Under the pieces are notes generated by a model. It did no database searches, was not told the origin of the DNA, and worked only from the letters and a program-made list of their open reading frames with translations. Below are positions 26,314-37,560 of a stretch of DNA of 64,000 nt, piece after piece (within the stretch, counting starts at the first letter, position 1; the number at the start of each line of letters is the position of its first letter). The position numbers and the translations under genes were made by a program. The stretch is from Rhyacichthys aspro. Lineage: Eukaryota; Chordata; Actinopteri; Gobiiformes; Rhyacichthyidae. The stretch lies in assembly GCA_036850595.1 (NCBI GenBank), contig CM072155.1:10170256-10234255 (forward strand). The letters are read 5' to 3'.

Positions 26314-26471
26314 GCAGGTTCAAAATGAAAGTCCTGTTCAAATACAAGTAAAACCAGTTCAAATCCATCTAAACCCTGATCAAATCCAATTAAAACCTGT
26401 TCAAATCCAATGTAAATCTGTTCAGAGCCATCTTAAACCTGTAATTATGGTATAAGAATATGAATCAGAAG
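26314..26471 (+). repeat. Minisatellite-bearing repeat, copy 1
   Basis: About five degenerate copies of a roughly 20-22-bp unit of the form gttcaaatccaactaaaacc. The array is preceded by 'gcaggttcaaaat' and followed by 'ccatcttaaacctgtaat' and 'gaatcagaag'. The same boundaries flank the larger array at 27909-28211, so the array plus flanks is one dispersed element. The 21-nt spacing keeps a frame open across the array, but the product is only a VQIQ.KP repeat and I do not call it a gene. Confidence 0.85.
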
Positions 26472-26479
26472 GGAAATTG

Positions 26480-27905
26480 CCTTTGGAATTTTTTTTGTAA
26501 GTATGGAAAAGTGAAAAGAAAACCCACCCCCTACTGGTCTGGCATATGTACTACATCATTTTGGGGTGGCTCTGTGAATTTGGATCGTGTTGTAACGTTA
26601 TTGTGTGAACATTAATCAGTAAAAGCATGACTGTTGTATTTTACTGACCAGTGCTCTCGTGTAAATGGCCTTCTAGTTTGCTGTTACAGGTTAATTCTAT
26701 AGAATAATAATAACTGTAAACTGCTACATACACAGCTCATGCACTGATTCAATTTCATGCTTTTCTGGCTAAAGAACCAAATGTCTACACTGTTCCATAA
26801 GTGAACAGACAAACTGTACGATAAATACTATATAATAAGTGGCACATCTGTTGTCGGTGCAATTATCATCATGCACAATGAGCGTTATGGCGTTGTATGT
26901 GCCAGGCTTTCACTCTTTCATATGACAACATAATGGGCTGATGAGAGCCTTGAATCACATATATATAGTCACCAAATATAAATGTTGATGGCAGCAGAGT
27001 GAATAGTGGAAGTGTAAGAGTCCTGTATTCCTTTATGTAACTAACTGAACAGTGATATTGTTTAAAACATATCTATTTCTTATATTCAAAAGCTCAAACT
27101 CAAACTTATCTTTGAGCTAGATTTGCTCACTTTAGTTTTTGTAATAAAAATAGTTGACCATGGACATTTCTTGTTCAGGGCAGTGGACCTCAGTTACATC
27201 AAGCCTCTCGTTGATGCATCTTGTCACAGCACAATCTGTACTATTTCTGGATAAGAAGCGTGGAGTCTGTCATTTTCTCCGAAGGTTTCCTCATCACACG
27301 ATTAACTGAACCGAGCCACGTCTCTCACGCCTCAACAGCTCCGGCGACAATTATTCGAGCTCGAACTTTTGGACGCGCCTCCATTATGTTGAAATCCATC
27401 TCTGACGCAACGCAACAATCTGCAACACAGACGCAATGCTGTGTGTAATTACACGGGACTCATGAAGTGACCTGTGGGCTGAGCTTGGAGGAGACAAAAG
27501 CAGCCGCGGAGACGCTTCGAGCAGGTGGAGAGAAAATGACAGGGGACGGATGAGCGCAGGGTGAGCTTTTCTTGTAGGTGCTTCAGTGATTTGAACCACT
27601 ACAGGATACAATTTCATGCAAAAGACTTTATAAGCTTTAATGTCGCCTCTCAAGCTGTGGCTGTATTAAAATGTGATTTAAGAAATTCGGTTTTATTAAA
27701 CAAAACATCCAAAATATTTGCTGCACATCCTTCATTAAGCAAAAGTAGAGAGAAAAAAATCATTTATAAACCTCTATAAACTGTGGCCATCTGTTAACTA
27801 GTCACAGGAAATGGTAACCATATATGGAAAACATCATAGCAGACCACAGCAGGATGTATTATTAATGGCCCATACGGCAGCAGCAGCTCTGTGACACAGT
27901 ATTAT
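26480..27905. other. Non-coding; no gene recognised
   Basis: Sequence between the two minisatellite-bearing repeats. AT-rich except the CpG-containing block at 27290-27540. No exon was recognised. Confidence 0.45.
27290..27540. promoter_or_regulatory. Less AT-rich CpG-containing island, possible conserved non-coding element
   Basis: Contains 'ctccggcgacaattattcga', 'ttttggacgcgcctccatta' and 'agccgcggagacgcttcgag', with frequent CpGs and homeodomain-type ATTA cores. It stands out from its AT-rich flanks. No convincing coding frame. Enhancer function is inferred only from composition. Confidence 0.23.
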
Positions 27906-27908
27906 ACA

Positions 27909-28211
27909 GCAGGTTCAAAATACAAGTTCTGCTCAAATCCAACCATACCGTGTTCAAATCCAACTAAAACCTGTTCAAATCCAACTAAAACATGTTCAAA
28001 TCCAACTAAACTTGTTCAAATCCAACTAAAACATGTTTAAATACAACTAAAACATGTTCAAATCCATCTAAAACTGGATCAAATCAATCTAAAATCTGTT
28101 CAAATCCAACTAAAACATATTCTGATCTATCAAAAACCAGTTCACATCCAAGTTAAACCCCTTCAAATCCATCTTAAACCTGTAATAATGAAATGAGAAT
28201 AGAATCAGAAG
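27909..28211 (+). repeat. Minisatellite-bearing repeat, copy 2 (about 12 units)
   Basis: About a dozen 20-22-bp units, the best preserved being gttcaaatccaactaaaaca. The array is bounded by 'gcaggttcaaaat' on the left and 'ccatcttaaacctgtaat' and 'gaatcagaag' on the right, exactly as in copy 1. The two copies differ in unit number, as expected of a variable minisatellite inside an interspersed element. Confidence 0.88.
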
Positions 28212-28214
28212 AGA

Positions 28215-28980
28215 CGGGCAGCTATTCTCCTCTCATCAACTGTGGCCCTAATTTTTTTTTTTTTAATTTTGGAAAGCCTTGGTATAAAGCATGAGTGGAA
28301 CATTACCTATCATCCAATCAACAGACTGCTGTTTTTAGCTCCGCCTTTTTAAACGTGGACCACAGTGGTACTCTCATATTGACCCGACCTGTACTGTCTA
28401 TAGGTTGGACAAAAACAAATCACCCATCCCAAGACACTCCAGTTTCTTGAACATCCATCTTTTTCCTGCTGTTTCCCCGTTACACATGCCCCAATGTCCT
28501 CCTTTACACAGGTCTGTAACTCTCAGGTGGCGTCTGTGTCTGTGCTCATCCATGTGTGTCTTTACCCCACGACCGTCTCGGTGTCAGAGGGGACTGAGGC
28601 TGATTTACAGCCTCTCCTATTTCTGCGCTGCTTAGCCTTTTAATGTGAGTGATCCAAACCCCCGCCGCGAGCCGCTCTGTGCTGCGCATCATCAGCGATT
28701 CCTGGCATGACTGCAAATGTATGTGGGAGGGATTATCACTCTGACACAATGATGAATTCGACCACTTTTCATGCTTATACCTATGCCTTTCCTTTAAAAT
28801 GAGCTTTCTGTCACACAGGAAACATCATCCCCCAATGCTATTTTTTACTTTACGATCTCTACTGTAACGCTTCATCTTAATCCAAAGGCACACTGTATTA
28901 TTCTATGCTTAGAACAGCACAATTAAAATTGTAACATATATCTAATGGGAAGTCTTCTGTATTCTTTTGCTATAGGCAGT
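28215..28980. other. Non-coding; no gene recognised
   Basis: Begins with a poly-T run (about 28251-28264). Contains a fragment near 28310-28350 similar in reverse to 21.8 kb. A moderately CpG-containing stretch lies at 28490-28700. No exon was recognised. Confidence 0.45.
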
Positions 28981-30680
28981 ATTGCCCACAAATTGTGTTG
29001 CAAAGTAGCTTCCATTGTCCACATTTTCCATTTTTGGCAACTACACAGACTAAGCATTTAACTAAATGGATCATCCCTGTAACACAAGATTATAAAATGC
29101 ATTGTCAAAACCTGTTGTAAGCATTAAATGGGAACCAAATACTTAACATGAGACACAATACTGCTGTTTTATCTCGATTTTGGCAGGTTGGCAATTTGGA
29201 CTGAGCTTTTTCCACACTAAATGAATCTTGACTATCACATAAGACTGTAAAGCACTTGTTTGGCAATAAAATACTAAAAATGAGGCAACACAAGCTAATT
29301 TTATCTAATTTTAGAAGTGATAGTGCACAAACAATCGAGAAAGTAGCCTCCAGTGGCCAAATTTTTCATTTCTGGCAACCATTCAGACTGAGCATCTCAC
29401 AAAATGGAACAAGATTATCAACAATGTAACAGTAAAAAACAGAAATAAAATGGCAATCCAATACTAAAAGATGGAAAAGCACAAGCTATTTTTAATAATA
29501 TGTAATTTTTATTATTACTATGTCCAAGCGTTGTGTAGCAAAGTTTTTTGTTTCTGGTAATCATTCAGACATAAGATTTTGAAATGCACTGTTCAAACCA
29601 GAACTAGATAGAAATCAAATCCTAAACACAAGCAAATTTTGTCTCATTGTAGCATAAGATAATTTTGACTATAACCAAACCATGTCCGTACAGCTGTTAA
29701 TGGACAAAGCTACTACCAATGCCCACATTTTTCATTTTTGGCAATTACTGGACTTAGCATCTCACTAAACGGATCATCCCTATAACACAATATTATCCAC
29801 ACTGTACAAAAAGCAGTGTCCAAACCAGCTGAGAGCAAGAAAATGGCAATGTATTCCTAGACGTGGGATAACACAGTCATTTTATCTAGATTTTGTTCTG
29901 TTGGCAGCCATTTGAACTGAACATCTCGCTAACATGGATCTTAATTTATAACGCAAGATTGTCACATACACTTTTCAAACCTGTCTCAAATTAAACAGCA
30001 ATCAAATCCCAAAGGGGGAACAGTCTGATCTAAAACAGTACAATACAGTAGTTTAAGAGTCTCTTATACACATTTTTCATTTCTGGCAACCATTTCCATC
30101 CTCATTGTATTTATATATCTATATAGTGTAGCAATAAGATGGCAATGTATTGGACGATGGGACAACACAGAGTCATTTAGTCTAGATTTTAGTGGGCTGG
30201 CAGCCATTTGGACCAAACATCTCGCTAATGAATATTCAATGTAACGCAAGATAGAAAAATGCAAATACATGAGGAAATTGTGTGTCAAAGTCGCTGCTGA
30301 TGTCTACATTTTGCATTTCAAGATTGGACAAGAGGAACTTTGGGTGTAGCATCATTTTGATTATGACTACACTATGTCCATTCAATTTTAGACAAAGTCT
30401 TAATGTCAGCATTAAGTGGCCAATTCTGTCTAATTCTGGTATAACATCATTTTGACATCCCTACCCAGTGACCAATGTACAGTCTTTTAAGTGTTATGTG
30501 CAGAAATTGTGTTGCAAAGTAGCTTCCAATGTCAACATTTTCAATTTTTGGCAACCATTGGATGTAGCATCTCGCTAAATGGATCATCCCCATAACATGA
30601 GATTAGCCACTTTTGTTGAAAAAAGCAGTGTCCAAAGCAGCTGTCAGCAATATAATGGAAACCCAGTACTAAATATGGGA
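28980..30680 (+). repeat. Degenerate tandem repeat block of about 1.7 kb
   Basis: The block is built of diverged copies of one unit. The modules recur in order: 'attgtgttgcaaagtagctt', 'cacattttccatttttggca', 'gactgagcatctcac', 'aaatggatcatccc', 'ataacacaagatta'. Clear occurrences start near 28990, 29330, 29700 and 30500. Partial ones ('ggcagccatttg', 'catctcgctaa') lie near 29530, 29910, 30080 and 30200. The irregular spacing suggests an old tandem array with deletions or nested elements. No coding capacity. Confidence 0.75.
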
Positions 30681-30699
30681 CAATAAACAGTTTTAAAAA

Positions 30700-30790
30700 T
30701 TAAAAATAATGAAATAATATAATATATAATTATAATATAATATTATAATATTATAATATAATATAATAATTATAAAATAATTTTAATCAC
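30700..30790. repeat. AT-only low-complexity tract
   Basis: Irregular run of TAATA/ATTATA words closing the right side of the degenerate tandem repeat block. Confidence 0.9.
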
Positions 30791-30794
30791 AATT

Positions 30795-32580
30795 TTGAAG
30801 GGGAATACTAAAAAATGTACTATCTTCTGTCCATAGACAATATAACACCTCTTGTGTCCCACAGAGATCCACTTTAGGACCATTTCAGTTTTCATTTTTG
30901 TTCGCCTGTCCTTTCCTTTAAACCTCCCCATGCCTGAGACAGAGCATTGCATGTTTCAAATCAATGCAGTAAAACTTGGACACCCCTCCCATTCTCTGCT
31001 GCACATACGGACACATCTAAAGACACACTCAAAAAACACAAGACTTGTTCACTTACTGTCTTCTGTGATCCCTGAAGAAATAAGACAGACTCCTATTTGG
31101 GTTAAATTAAAGCAGGAGGGGGCTGAGTCCAGCGGTTGCCAGTTGCAAACAGCTAACGACTGAGGAGGGGCACTGAAGAGGAACACAAAAAAAAAGAGAG
31201 AAAAATCAGTGCTGCAATATGGGAGACCCCCCTCCTCGTGCTTCTCTTGCTCTTCTTTTTTCTCCGCTTTTAGCAGAAATCACAGCGTTTCCAGCCTCCG
31301 AAACATGAGGCATTATAGAGCATCTCCCCCAGCGCTGCGTCCGTCCACCTTCCCCCAGCAGCAGCAGCAGCACAATCTGTAGTAACACTTGTCTCCGCAC
31401 AGTCCTATCTCTCTCTCGTTCCTCTCCTCAGTGGCTTTTCCCTCCCCATTCAAACCTGTCTGTCTCTCCTCGCCGTCATTACCCGGATACTAGACCCCCT
31501 CCCGTTCCTTTTCATCGCTAGTCTCCTTCTCTCGTGCTATAACCCCCTTCTCTCTCTCGTTTGATGTTTTTTCAAGTTTAGCTGCAAGATTGTTCTCTTT
31601 TTTTGCACAAAACAGTCCCTTTACTCCTCAAAAAAGAGTCACGTTTACAAACCAATATAAAATCTTAGATCAGCTGAAGCAAAATGTGCGTTGTTTTTAA
31701 TATTTGAGACTATTTAAACATCATTCCAAGACATCAAACATATGAGAAGAGGGCTGAAGACAAGAGAAGGCACTGCTGCAATGCCTTATTACCATACAGA
31801 GAGAGCAGAGAGGGGGAGGTAGAGGGAGTATGTATGGAGCTGGTAGGAGGAACAGAAAGAAGCCATCCACAGATGAGCTCAACTGAATCACAAATAGAAA
31901 TCAACTACATTATGGCAATTAGAGAGAAGTGGAGTCTATGGAAAAGCCCTGTAATAGCAGCTGCTGAAGGGAAGAAAGGCAATCCAGGTTAAGAGAGCCA
32001 ATGTATGCAGAAATGAATGTGATGAATCTTGCTTTACCCTAAAAACAGGAGAAAAAGTGTGTCAAACATACAGTACATACTAGCTTTTTGTCAAACAGTC
32101 TTGCATCAAGGCTTAAGACTAGGACAGTACAATTAGGATAACATGCAATATACAATAACAACATTGAACATTGTGATAATAACCTCTACCTTTAGCCTTT
32201 TTGTTCAATCTCAGATATATTTGATTTCATTTTGATGCAGATTTGATGTTGTATGGTAAGTGCAATTTTTGTCTATTTGTATGTTTATATGGGCAGGTAT
32301 GTTTGTATGTAGGAAACTGTATGTGCAGGCAAATAAAATTAATGTGATAATCATTTGACTTGTGATAATTGAATGCCCCCCTTGATATAAGTTTCGTTTA
32401 AGTTCAAATTTATGAAAGAACATTATTATTATTAATTATTATTATTATTATTATTGCAATTTAGATTGTTTATTGTGGCAGGGTTATTGCAATAAGGATG
32501 GATTCGCAATATATTGTCTAACCCTGCTTTGGACATTTATATGGACATTTATAAAGAAAACTCATAATCTGACCTTTTTC
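30795..32580. other. Non-coding; CT-rich block, no gene recognised
   Basis: At 31200-31570 lies a pyrimidine-rich block with a (cag)n run ('ccagcagcagcagcagcaca') and CpGs near 31325. It resembles a purine-rich 5' region if read on the minus strand, but no exon or downstream frame supports a gene. An ATT trinucleotide tract lies at 32422-32456. Confidence 0.4.
32422..32456. repeat. (ATT)n microsatellite
   Basis: Repeated 'att' units with a single interruption ('attaatt'). Confidence 0.95.
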
Positions 32581-32584
32581 CAAT

Positions 32585-32644
32585 GGGTTTATATAGAACA
32601 GTATGGGTTTATAGAGAACAGTATGGGTTAATAGAGAACAGTAT
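32585..32644. repeat. 20-bp tandem repeat, three copies
   Basis: Units gggtttatatagaacagtat, gggtttatagagaacagtat and gggttaatagagaacagtat lie head to tail. The array runs directly into the dispersed 'tatgtccctgcagggc' repeat. Confidence 0.95.
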
Positions 32645-32690
32645 GTCCCTGCAGGGCTACCATAGGTGCTCACAGGCTGTAGTAAAGAGG
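32641..32690 (+). repeat. Copy of the dispersed 'catgtccctgcagggc' repeat
   Basis: Reads 'gtatgtccctgcagggctac' then 'catagg', followed by 'gctcacaggctgtagtaaag'. The same core occurs at 33319 (plus) and 14481-14511 (minus). Confidence 0.55.
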
Positions 32691-33314
32691 GATCTTATAC
32701 AAAATACAAAAATTCTGCTGCATTTAGTTTGTTTACATGACGACTGCAAAAAGATTGGGTTAAGTAAAGGCATATGGGGGAACATTAAAGCAAAGGCTAA
32801 AGTTTGGAGTATTCATTGTAACAAAAAAAACGGACAGGCACAGAAAATAATCTGCAGAACAGGAAACTGTCTTACAGCTGATGTCAACAGGTCACTCGAC
32901 ATGTCAGCAGGGATGAATATAAATGAGATGAATAAGACCATTATTGTTCGGAGTCTTTTTGACTGAGTCTCTTTGTGCTGCACATGATTCAGTCTTTTCG
33001 TACAAATTTTGTGTTCTGCTTTGTGGCGTCAGACATGGAGAGTGAAGAATGTGAGAAAAATCGACAGCGTAGTGCCGGTCATTGTGAGTGGAGTGAGTAA
33101 TACGACTGTGGAAGGACACCAGCCCCTTTTCTTAGATTCATTTTAGTCAGTAAAATATTCTAGCACATAGTTAAACAAAATAAAACAATAGTCTAAATGT
33201 GTTTTCAGTTGCATATGATTACGTAGAGTATACAAACTGAGCACTGTATAAGGAGAAGCAATTGTGTTTCTTTTTAAGCACACTTTTTTGTTTTGAGAAA
33301 TTTATGAACCAAAT

Positions 33315-33365
33315 TCCCAGCATGTCCCTGCAGGGCTACCATAGCTGTTTACATGCTCTAAAAAG
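33315..33365 (+). repeat. Copy of the dispersed 'catgtccctgcagggc' repeat
   Basis: Reads 'catgtccctgcagggctacc' then 'atagctgtttacatgctc'. Shares 25 or more bases with the 32.6-kb copy. Confidence 0.55.
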
Positions 33366-33369
33366 GAGG

Positions 33370-34860
33370 AGTGTGGAGTATGAAATTGCAATCTGCACCT
33401 TTGTCCACAGATATTGCCAATATTATTAATTAATATATTGCCAACAAACAACACACTTTCCAAAATCAAAATATCAACATGAGTATTGGAAAAAAATTAT
33501 TGGCAGGATGGCAATACATAATTTGAAGTTTTTATCTCATGTTAAGAATGGAGTCCTGAAAGCACTTTCTAGATGAAACTGTAAAGTCTCAGTGAAAATG
33601 ACGAAACAGCTATGTCCCAAAATGCTTTTCACTGTTGGTACTGTTTTTGTGCTTCGAAGACTCATATTGTGATAATGTATTATTAGTCTTACTTGTATAG
33701 ATCCAGACTGAGGCTTCAGACTTTATCAGCACTGCTCCAGAAAAAAAAAACAGAACTAAAAGCCAGGCAGACATTCCCAGACAGTAGGTTTCTGTACCTG
33801 TGCAGCAGAGAAAAAAAGTGATTATTGAAAATTCAAACTAATCTAAAATGAAACCAATAAATAAGCTATGAGGATGCACTCCAGACACACAGGAAGAAGG
33901 TTGTTGGATCAGTCTCTGCCCTTTTCTGTTTCCTTGCTACTCTCTCTGTTTGATTTCCTACCAAAGACAGGTAAGTAAAGGTGAACTGATGAAACTAAAT
34001 TGTCCATATTGAATAAACCAGTCATTTATGATCTATATGTGTCCTTTAAAGTGACAAATCCTGGTCTTGCTTCACCTCAATCTAATGTCGTCTCTGCACA
34101 AACACTGTGTTTATATCATTAACAGAACTGAGGTAAATGCCACGTCACGTCTTTGCATCAGCAGCTGCAGTTAAGCGGCCAGCGCTCCGACTCAAAGGTT
34201 ACACTGACAGCTACAACGGGAGATATCGAAGGAGGGAGTAGTAAATATCACAGACTTCTGCTCTTTTTTCTATTATTAAAATACATTCAGTATACATTCT
34301 GAGTCCTGGAAAACACTATTTAGATGTTCATTTAGGATTGCTTTGTTTTGGTTTTTTGCATTTTTAAGCTGCTTTGTGTCTGTTTATAGTGTTGCGTTTC
34401 TACTTTTTTTCAATATATGCTTTAAAGCTGGTTCTAAACTGGTGGGTTGGGGCCCAACAGAGGGGTGCAGATAAGTTATTAGTGGGTCATGAGAAATATT
34501 GTAGAAATTGAGTTTAAATGTTCAGAAAAAAATTGAAATCATAAGGCCTTTTATGACAGATGCACACAGTGATGAGATGAGTCTGATGTTTGTTATGTTT
34601 ACTGGGGAAAAAAAATATTAAAAAAATAAAAAACATTGTTTGATGCCAAAAAAAAAATAAAAAAATTGTAAATTGTACTTTTCTGTAACTAATTTCTAAT
34701 GCAGTGTTTCAAAATTATTTGTTTATAAATTGTAATAAAATACTTTTTGAAATTAATTTTGCCTTGTCTAAAAAGGCTGTGACATCTATGTGTCCAGGAC
34801 ACTCACTGACAAATAGTCCATAGTCCATGATAATATCAGCAGGAACAGTTCACCAGAGTG
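33370..34860. other. Non-coding; no gene recognised
   Basis: Very AT-rich, with A-runs at about 34610-34670. No exon was recognised. Confidence 0.45.
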
Positions 34861-34864
34861 AGAG

Positions 34865-35100
34865 GGACTGGGGTCAGGAGGGGTTCATGCGTCGGGACAG
34901 ATCACAGATGGGGCACAGCTATGGTAAATCATCACATCTAACAAAGAGCCACATATTCTAGCAGCTCCACATTGGCTCCATGTTCATTACAGCATTCAAT
35001 TCAAGATCCTTTTAATGGTCTATAAACCTCTCTAAATACATCTCTGAGCTCCTCGTCCCCTCTAACACCATTCAAACCAAGAAAAAGGACTGTGGAATAG
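34865..35100 (+). mobile_element. Decayed LINE (L2/Rex-like) reverse-transcriptase fragment
   Basis: Reading from 34970 in frame gives HWLHVHYSIQFKILLMVYK, then stops. This is the hallmark of the region just after the reverse-transcriptase domain in fish non-LTR elements (consensus LHWLPV..RI.FKILLL.YKAL). The upstream codons in the same frame (EPHILAAP) fit the same block. In-frame stops follow within 30 residues, and no intact ORF or 3' tail is attached. It is a dead relic, plus orientation. Confidence 0.75.
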
Positions 35101-35639
35101 CTAGAACGCCATTCGAAATGCTGACTGAAAACACTGTTGATGTTTTTGGAAAAAAAGTTCACACATGAGCCAAGCCTCCATGCAAAATTGTAGAAAAGAG
35201 AATGTGTTTTTCTTCCAAGAGCGTCTCAGTTTGTCTGCTCTTGGCTAAGTTTTTCCTCTCTGAGCAGCAGAAGCAAAAGCTCCTTCCTCTGGGTTCAATG
35301 GAGCTTATAATGCTTTTCCAAGACATACAAATGCAGAAAGTGATATTTTGAGGAGATCATACACAGTTAACATAGCTTTGCTCTATTTGGATCAACTGTT
35401 GCCACACAATTTTACACAATGCACCTTTAAAGGTATATTGCACTGTTTCGTCTGTAGCTGTCTTTAAATTGGGTTTGAATCGATCGTCGGGAGCGTGACT
35501 GTCAGCCACTGATGGAGTCTATAGGAGCGTGTTTATCAGCCTCTCCTCATCAGGCCTCAGCTCTGCCAATATTATTAATTAGACCAGAGTAAAAGCAGTA
35601 GCAGGAAGTAAGAAGGGGGATTGGAGCGCTTTATCAAAA

Positions 35640-35910
35640 TGACACTGAAGTGCAGCAGGACAACAGGAGGGAAACTGGGGATTTAATAAAGAAAGATGGC
35701 CGTAATAATGATAAGAGCAATATCCGGGCTTGTGTTTATTCAGCCGTCTCTGTCACTCGCGGCTTAGTTACAGTCATAATTTACACTTTGGCACTGACAT
35801 CTCAGCCAACGTGTCACCTGGGAAATAATATGCAGTGTCTTCCCGAAACACTTCACTTCTTTCGAATGTGCTGCGAGACTGAATTCGGGCGGTTTACACG
35901 CTTCCCCTGC
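35640..35910. promoter_or_regulatory. Less AT-rich island, possible conserved non-coding element
   Basis: Includes 'gaaagatggccgtaataatg', 'tgtcactcgcggcttagtta' and 'attcgggcggtttacacgct', with homeodomain-type TAAT cores. An overlapping plus-strand frame of 88 codons has no family resemblance. Enhancer status is inference. Confidence 0.22.
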
Positions 35911-37159
35911 AGCTAAGCTTGTTTGTCAAAGATAGACAGAGTTTTCTTGCTCCTTCTCAGTCACAATAGGGCAGTCATGTGGAAAAACGTTCAAAAATCT
36001 AAAAGAAAAATGATATTAGAGCTGCAGCAACTCCTAATACACGTGCTTCAGAGTTCAATATGCACGAGTGAATGTTGGTTTTTAAAGGCTATAATTAATC
36101 CTTGGATATGTTCCTCTGTAATTACATCTGCTAACAGAAAACAACTCTTCTTAAGTGAACATCCAATCCAAGGGCATCTGCTGGTGTCAGGATTAAAACA
36201 GTTAAATATCAAGTGACAGAGAAGTAAAAGTAAAGAATGGATTGAACCTCAAAAAGAAGATTTGGAGTTCCCAAGTCCCAAACTGTTGTAATACAGACAA
36301 AAGCATAAATAAAGCAACCCCACAGACAAGATAGTCATAACGCTAAAGCACAGCACTACACCTTACACATATTACTGTGAAAGTCATTCAGTTCATATTC
36401 AGAGCACATTGAGCACAGATTTTGTCGTAAATAGTCGATGTGGTCTACTGTATTCTCCTCTTTCCATGCATGACACATTGCCCCAACTGCAAGGCTCTAT
36501 GTTTTCGATTTATAAATCATATTCAGTAACATATTCAATTGTGTTCATCTTCCTTGAGTCTCTCCAGCCTACCTCAAGAGAAAAAAGTTGGTGTGAGAGT
36601 TGAGTTTGGGGAGGATAGGGCAGGATGAAGGCAGATCATTTGAAGTAGCGACCCCTGAAAGGAACAGCAAAAAGGAGAATATGATGAAGACAAGTAGGCT
36701 AAACATTTTCAATTCAAGTCAACACATTATCTATCACACTATCCCTTATTAATATTATAGCTTTTATTATATGCATATCTTGTACATCAGTGGTTCTCAA
36801 ATTCTTCACACCAAGTACCCCCTTCATGCTGATTGGGATCTATGCCATTTTAAGATTTATATGACGCATATTTATCTAGCTATAAGAGTGTTATGAAATG
36901 AATTTTGTTTATTATTACTTCAATATAATGACTGTCCCTAAATTGAATAATCATGCTTTGTTGTATGATATGGCCAAACACTATAGACCATCTACTGAAC
37001 AGCTATTTTTACTAACTCATATCCCACACATATATTATGCTACAATGAATTCTGTATTTGCTCTATTATTACATAAAGTGATTGTCTTGGTGCACACACT
37101 GAACCAGAAGGACTTACAACAACAGTGGTCTTAAACATTCATGCAAAGACCAGCTGCTA

Positions 37160-37560
37160 AAAAAAAGAGTCAGCCATTTTCGCGCGCTTTCGCTCGACGA
37201 CCGTGTACGGCTCATGTCCCGTGACACGCTGTAATCCCCGGGCTGTGAACACGGAGTCCTGCAGCCACGCACCGATACAGTTTAATGGAAATGTGATGTA
37301 CACAGAAGACAGGACGTCTGAATAAATTATGAACAAACAGAAACACTGGTAGTCGCCGTGTCCTTTTTAAAGCTGCATTAGGGAAAAGGAAACCAAAGGC
37401 AAGGTTTCAGGATCATTGGCCGCAAACACAAATCAATGCGGGGTGAATTTATAGCTGTGTGAATCTGATGTGACAGCTGGGGAGCGCTGTCATTCCCCGT
37501 TTTAACTGTACCATTTCCAAGATGCCGGTTCCCACAATGCATCGGGTAATCTGCCTCTCT
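37160..37560. promoter_or_regulatory. CpG-containing island, possible regulatory element
   Basis: Has the sharpest CpG cluster outside the kmt5c region: 'ttcgcgcgctttcgctcgac' then 'gaccgtgtacgg'. Continues into 'ccccgggctgtgaacacgga'. No supported coding frame on either strand. A conserved enhancer or the promoter of an undetected transcript are both possible. Confidence 0.25.

Noticed and set aside
26174..26455. Plus-strand frame encoding a VQIQ.KP repeat peptide
   Set aside because: The open frame is produced by the 21-nt periodicity of the minisatellite. The second, larger copy of the same element does not keep it.
31206..31570. Promoter/5' exon of a minus-strand gene at the CT-rich block
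   Set aside because: The CAG run and purine-rich minus strand are suggestive, but no start codon context, donor with matching downstream exon, or family-like frame could be found.
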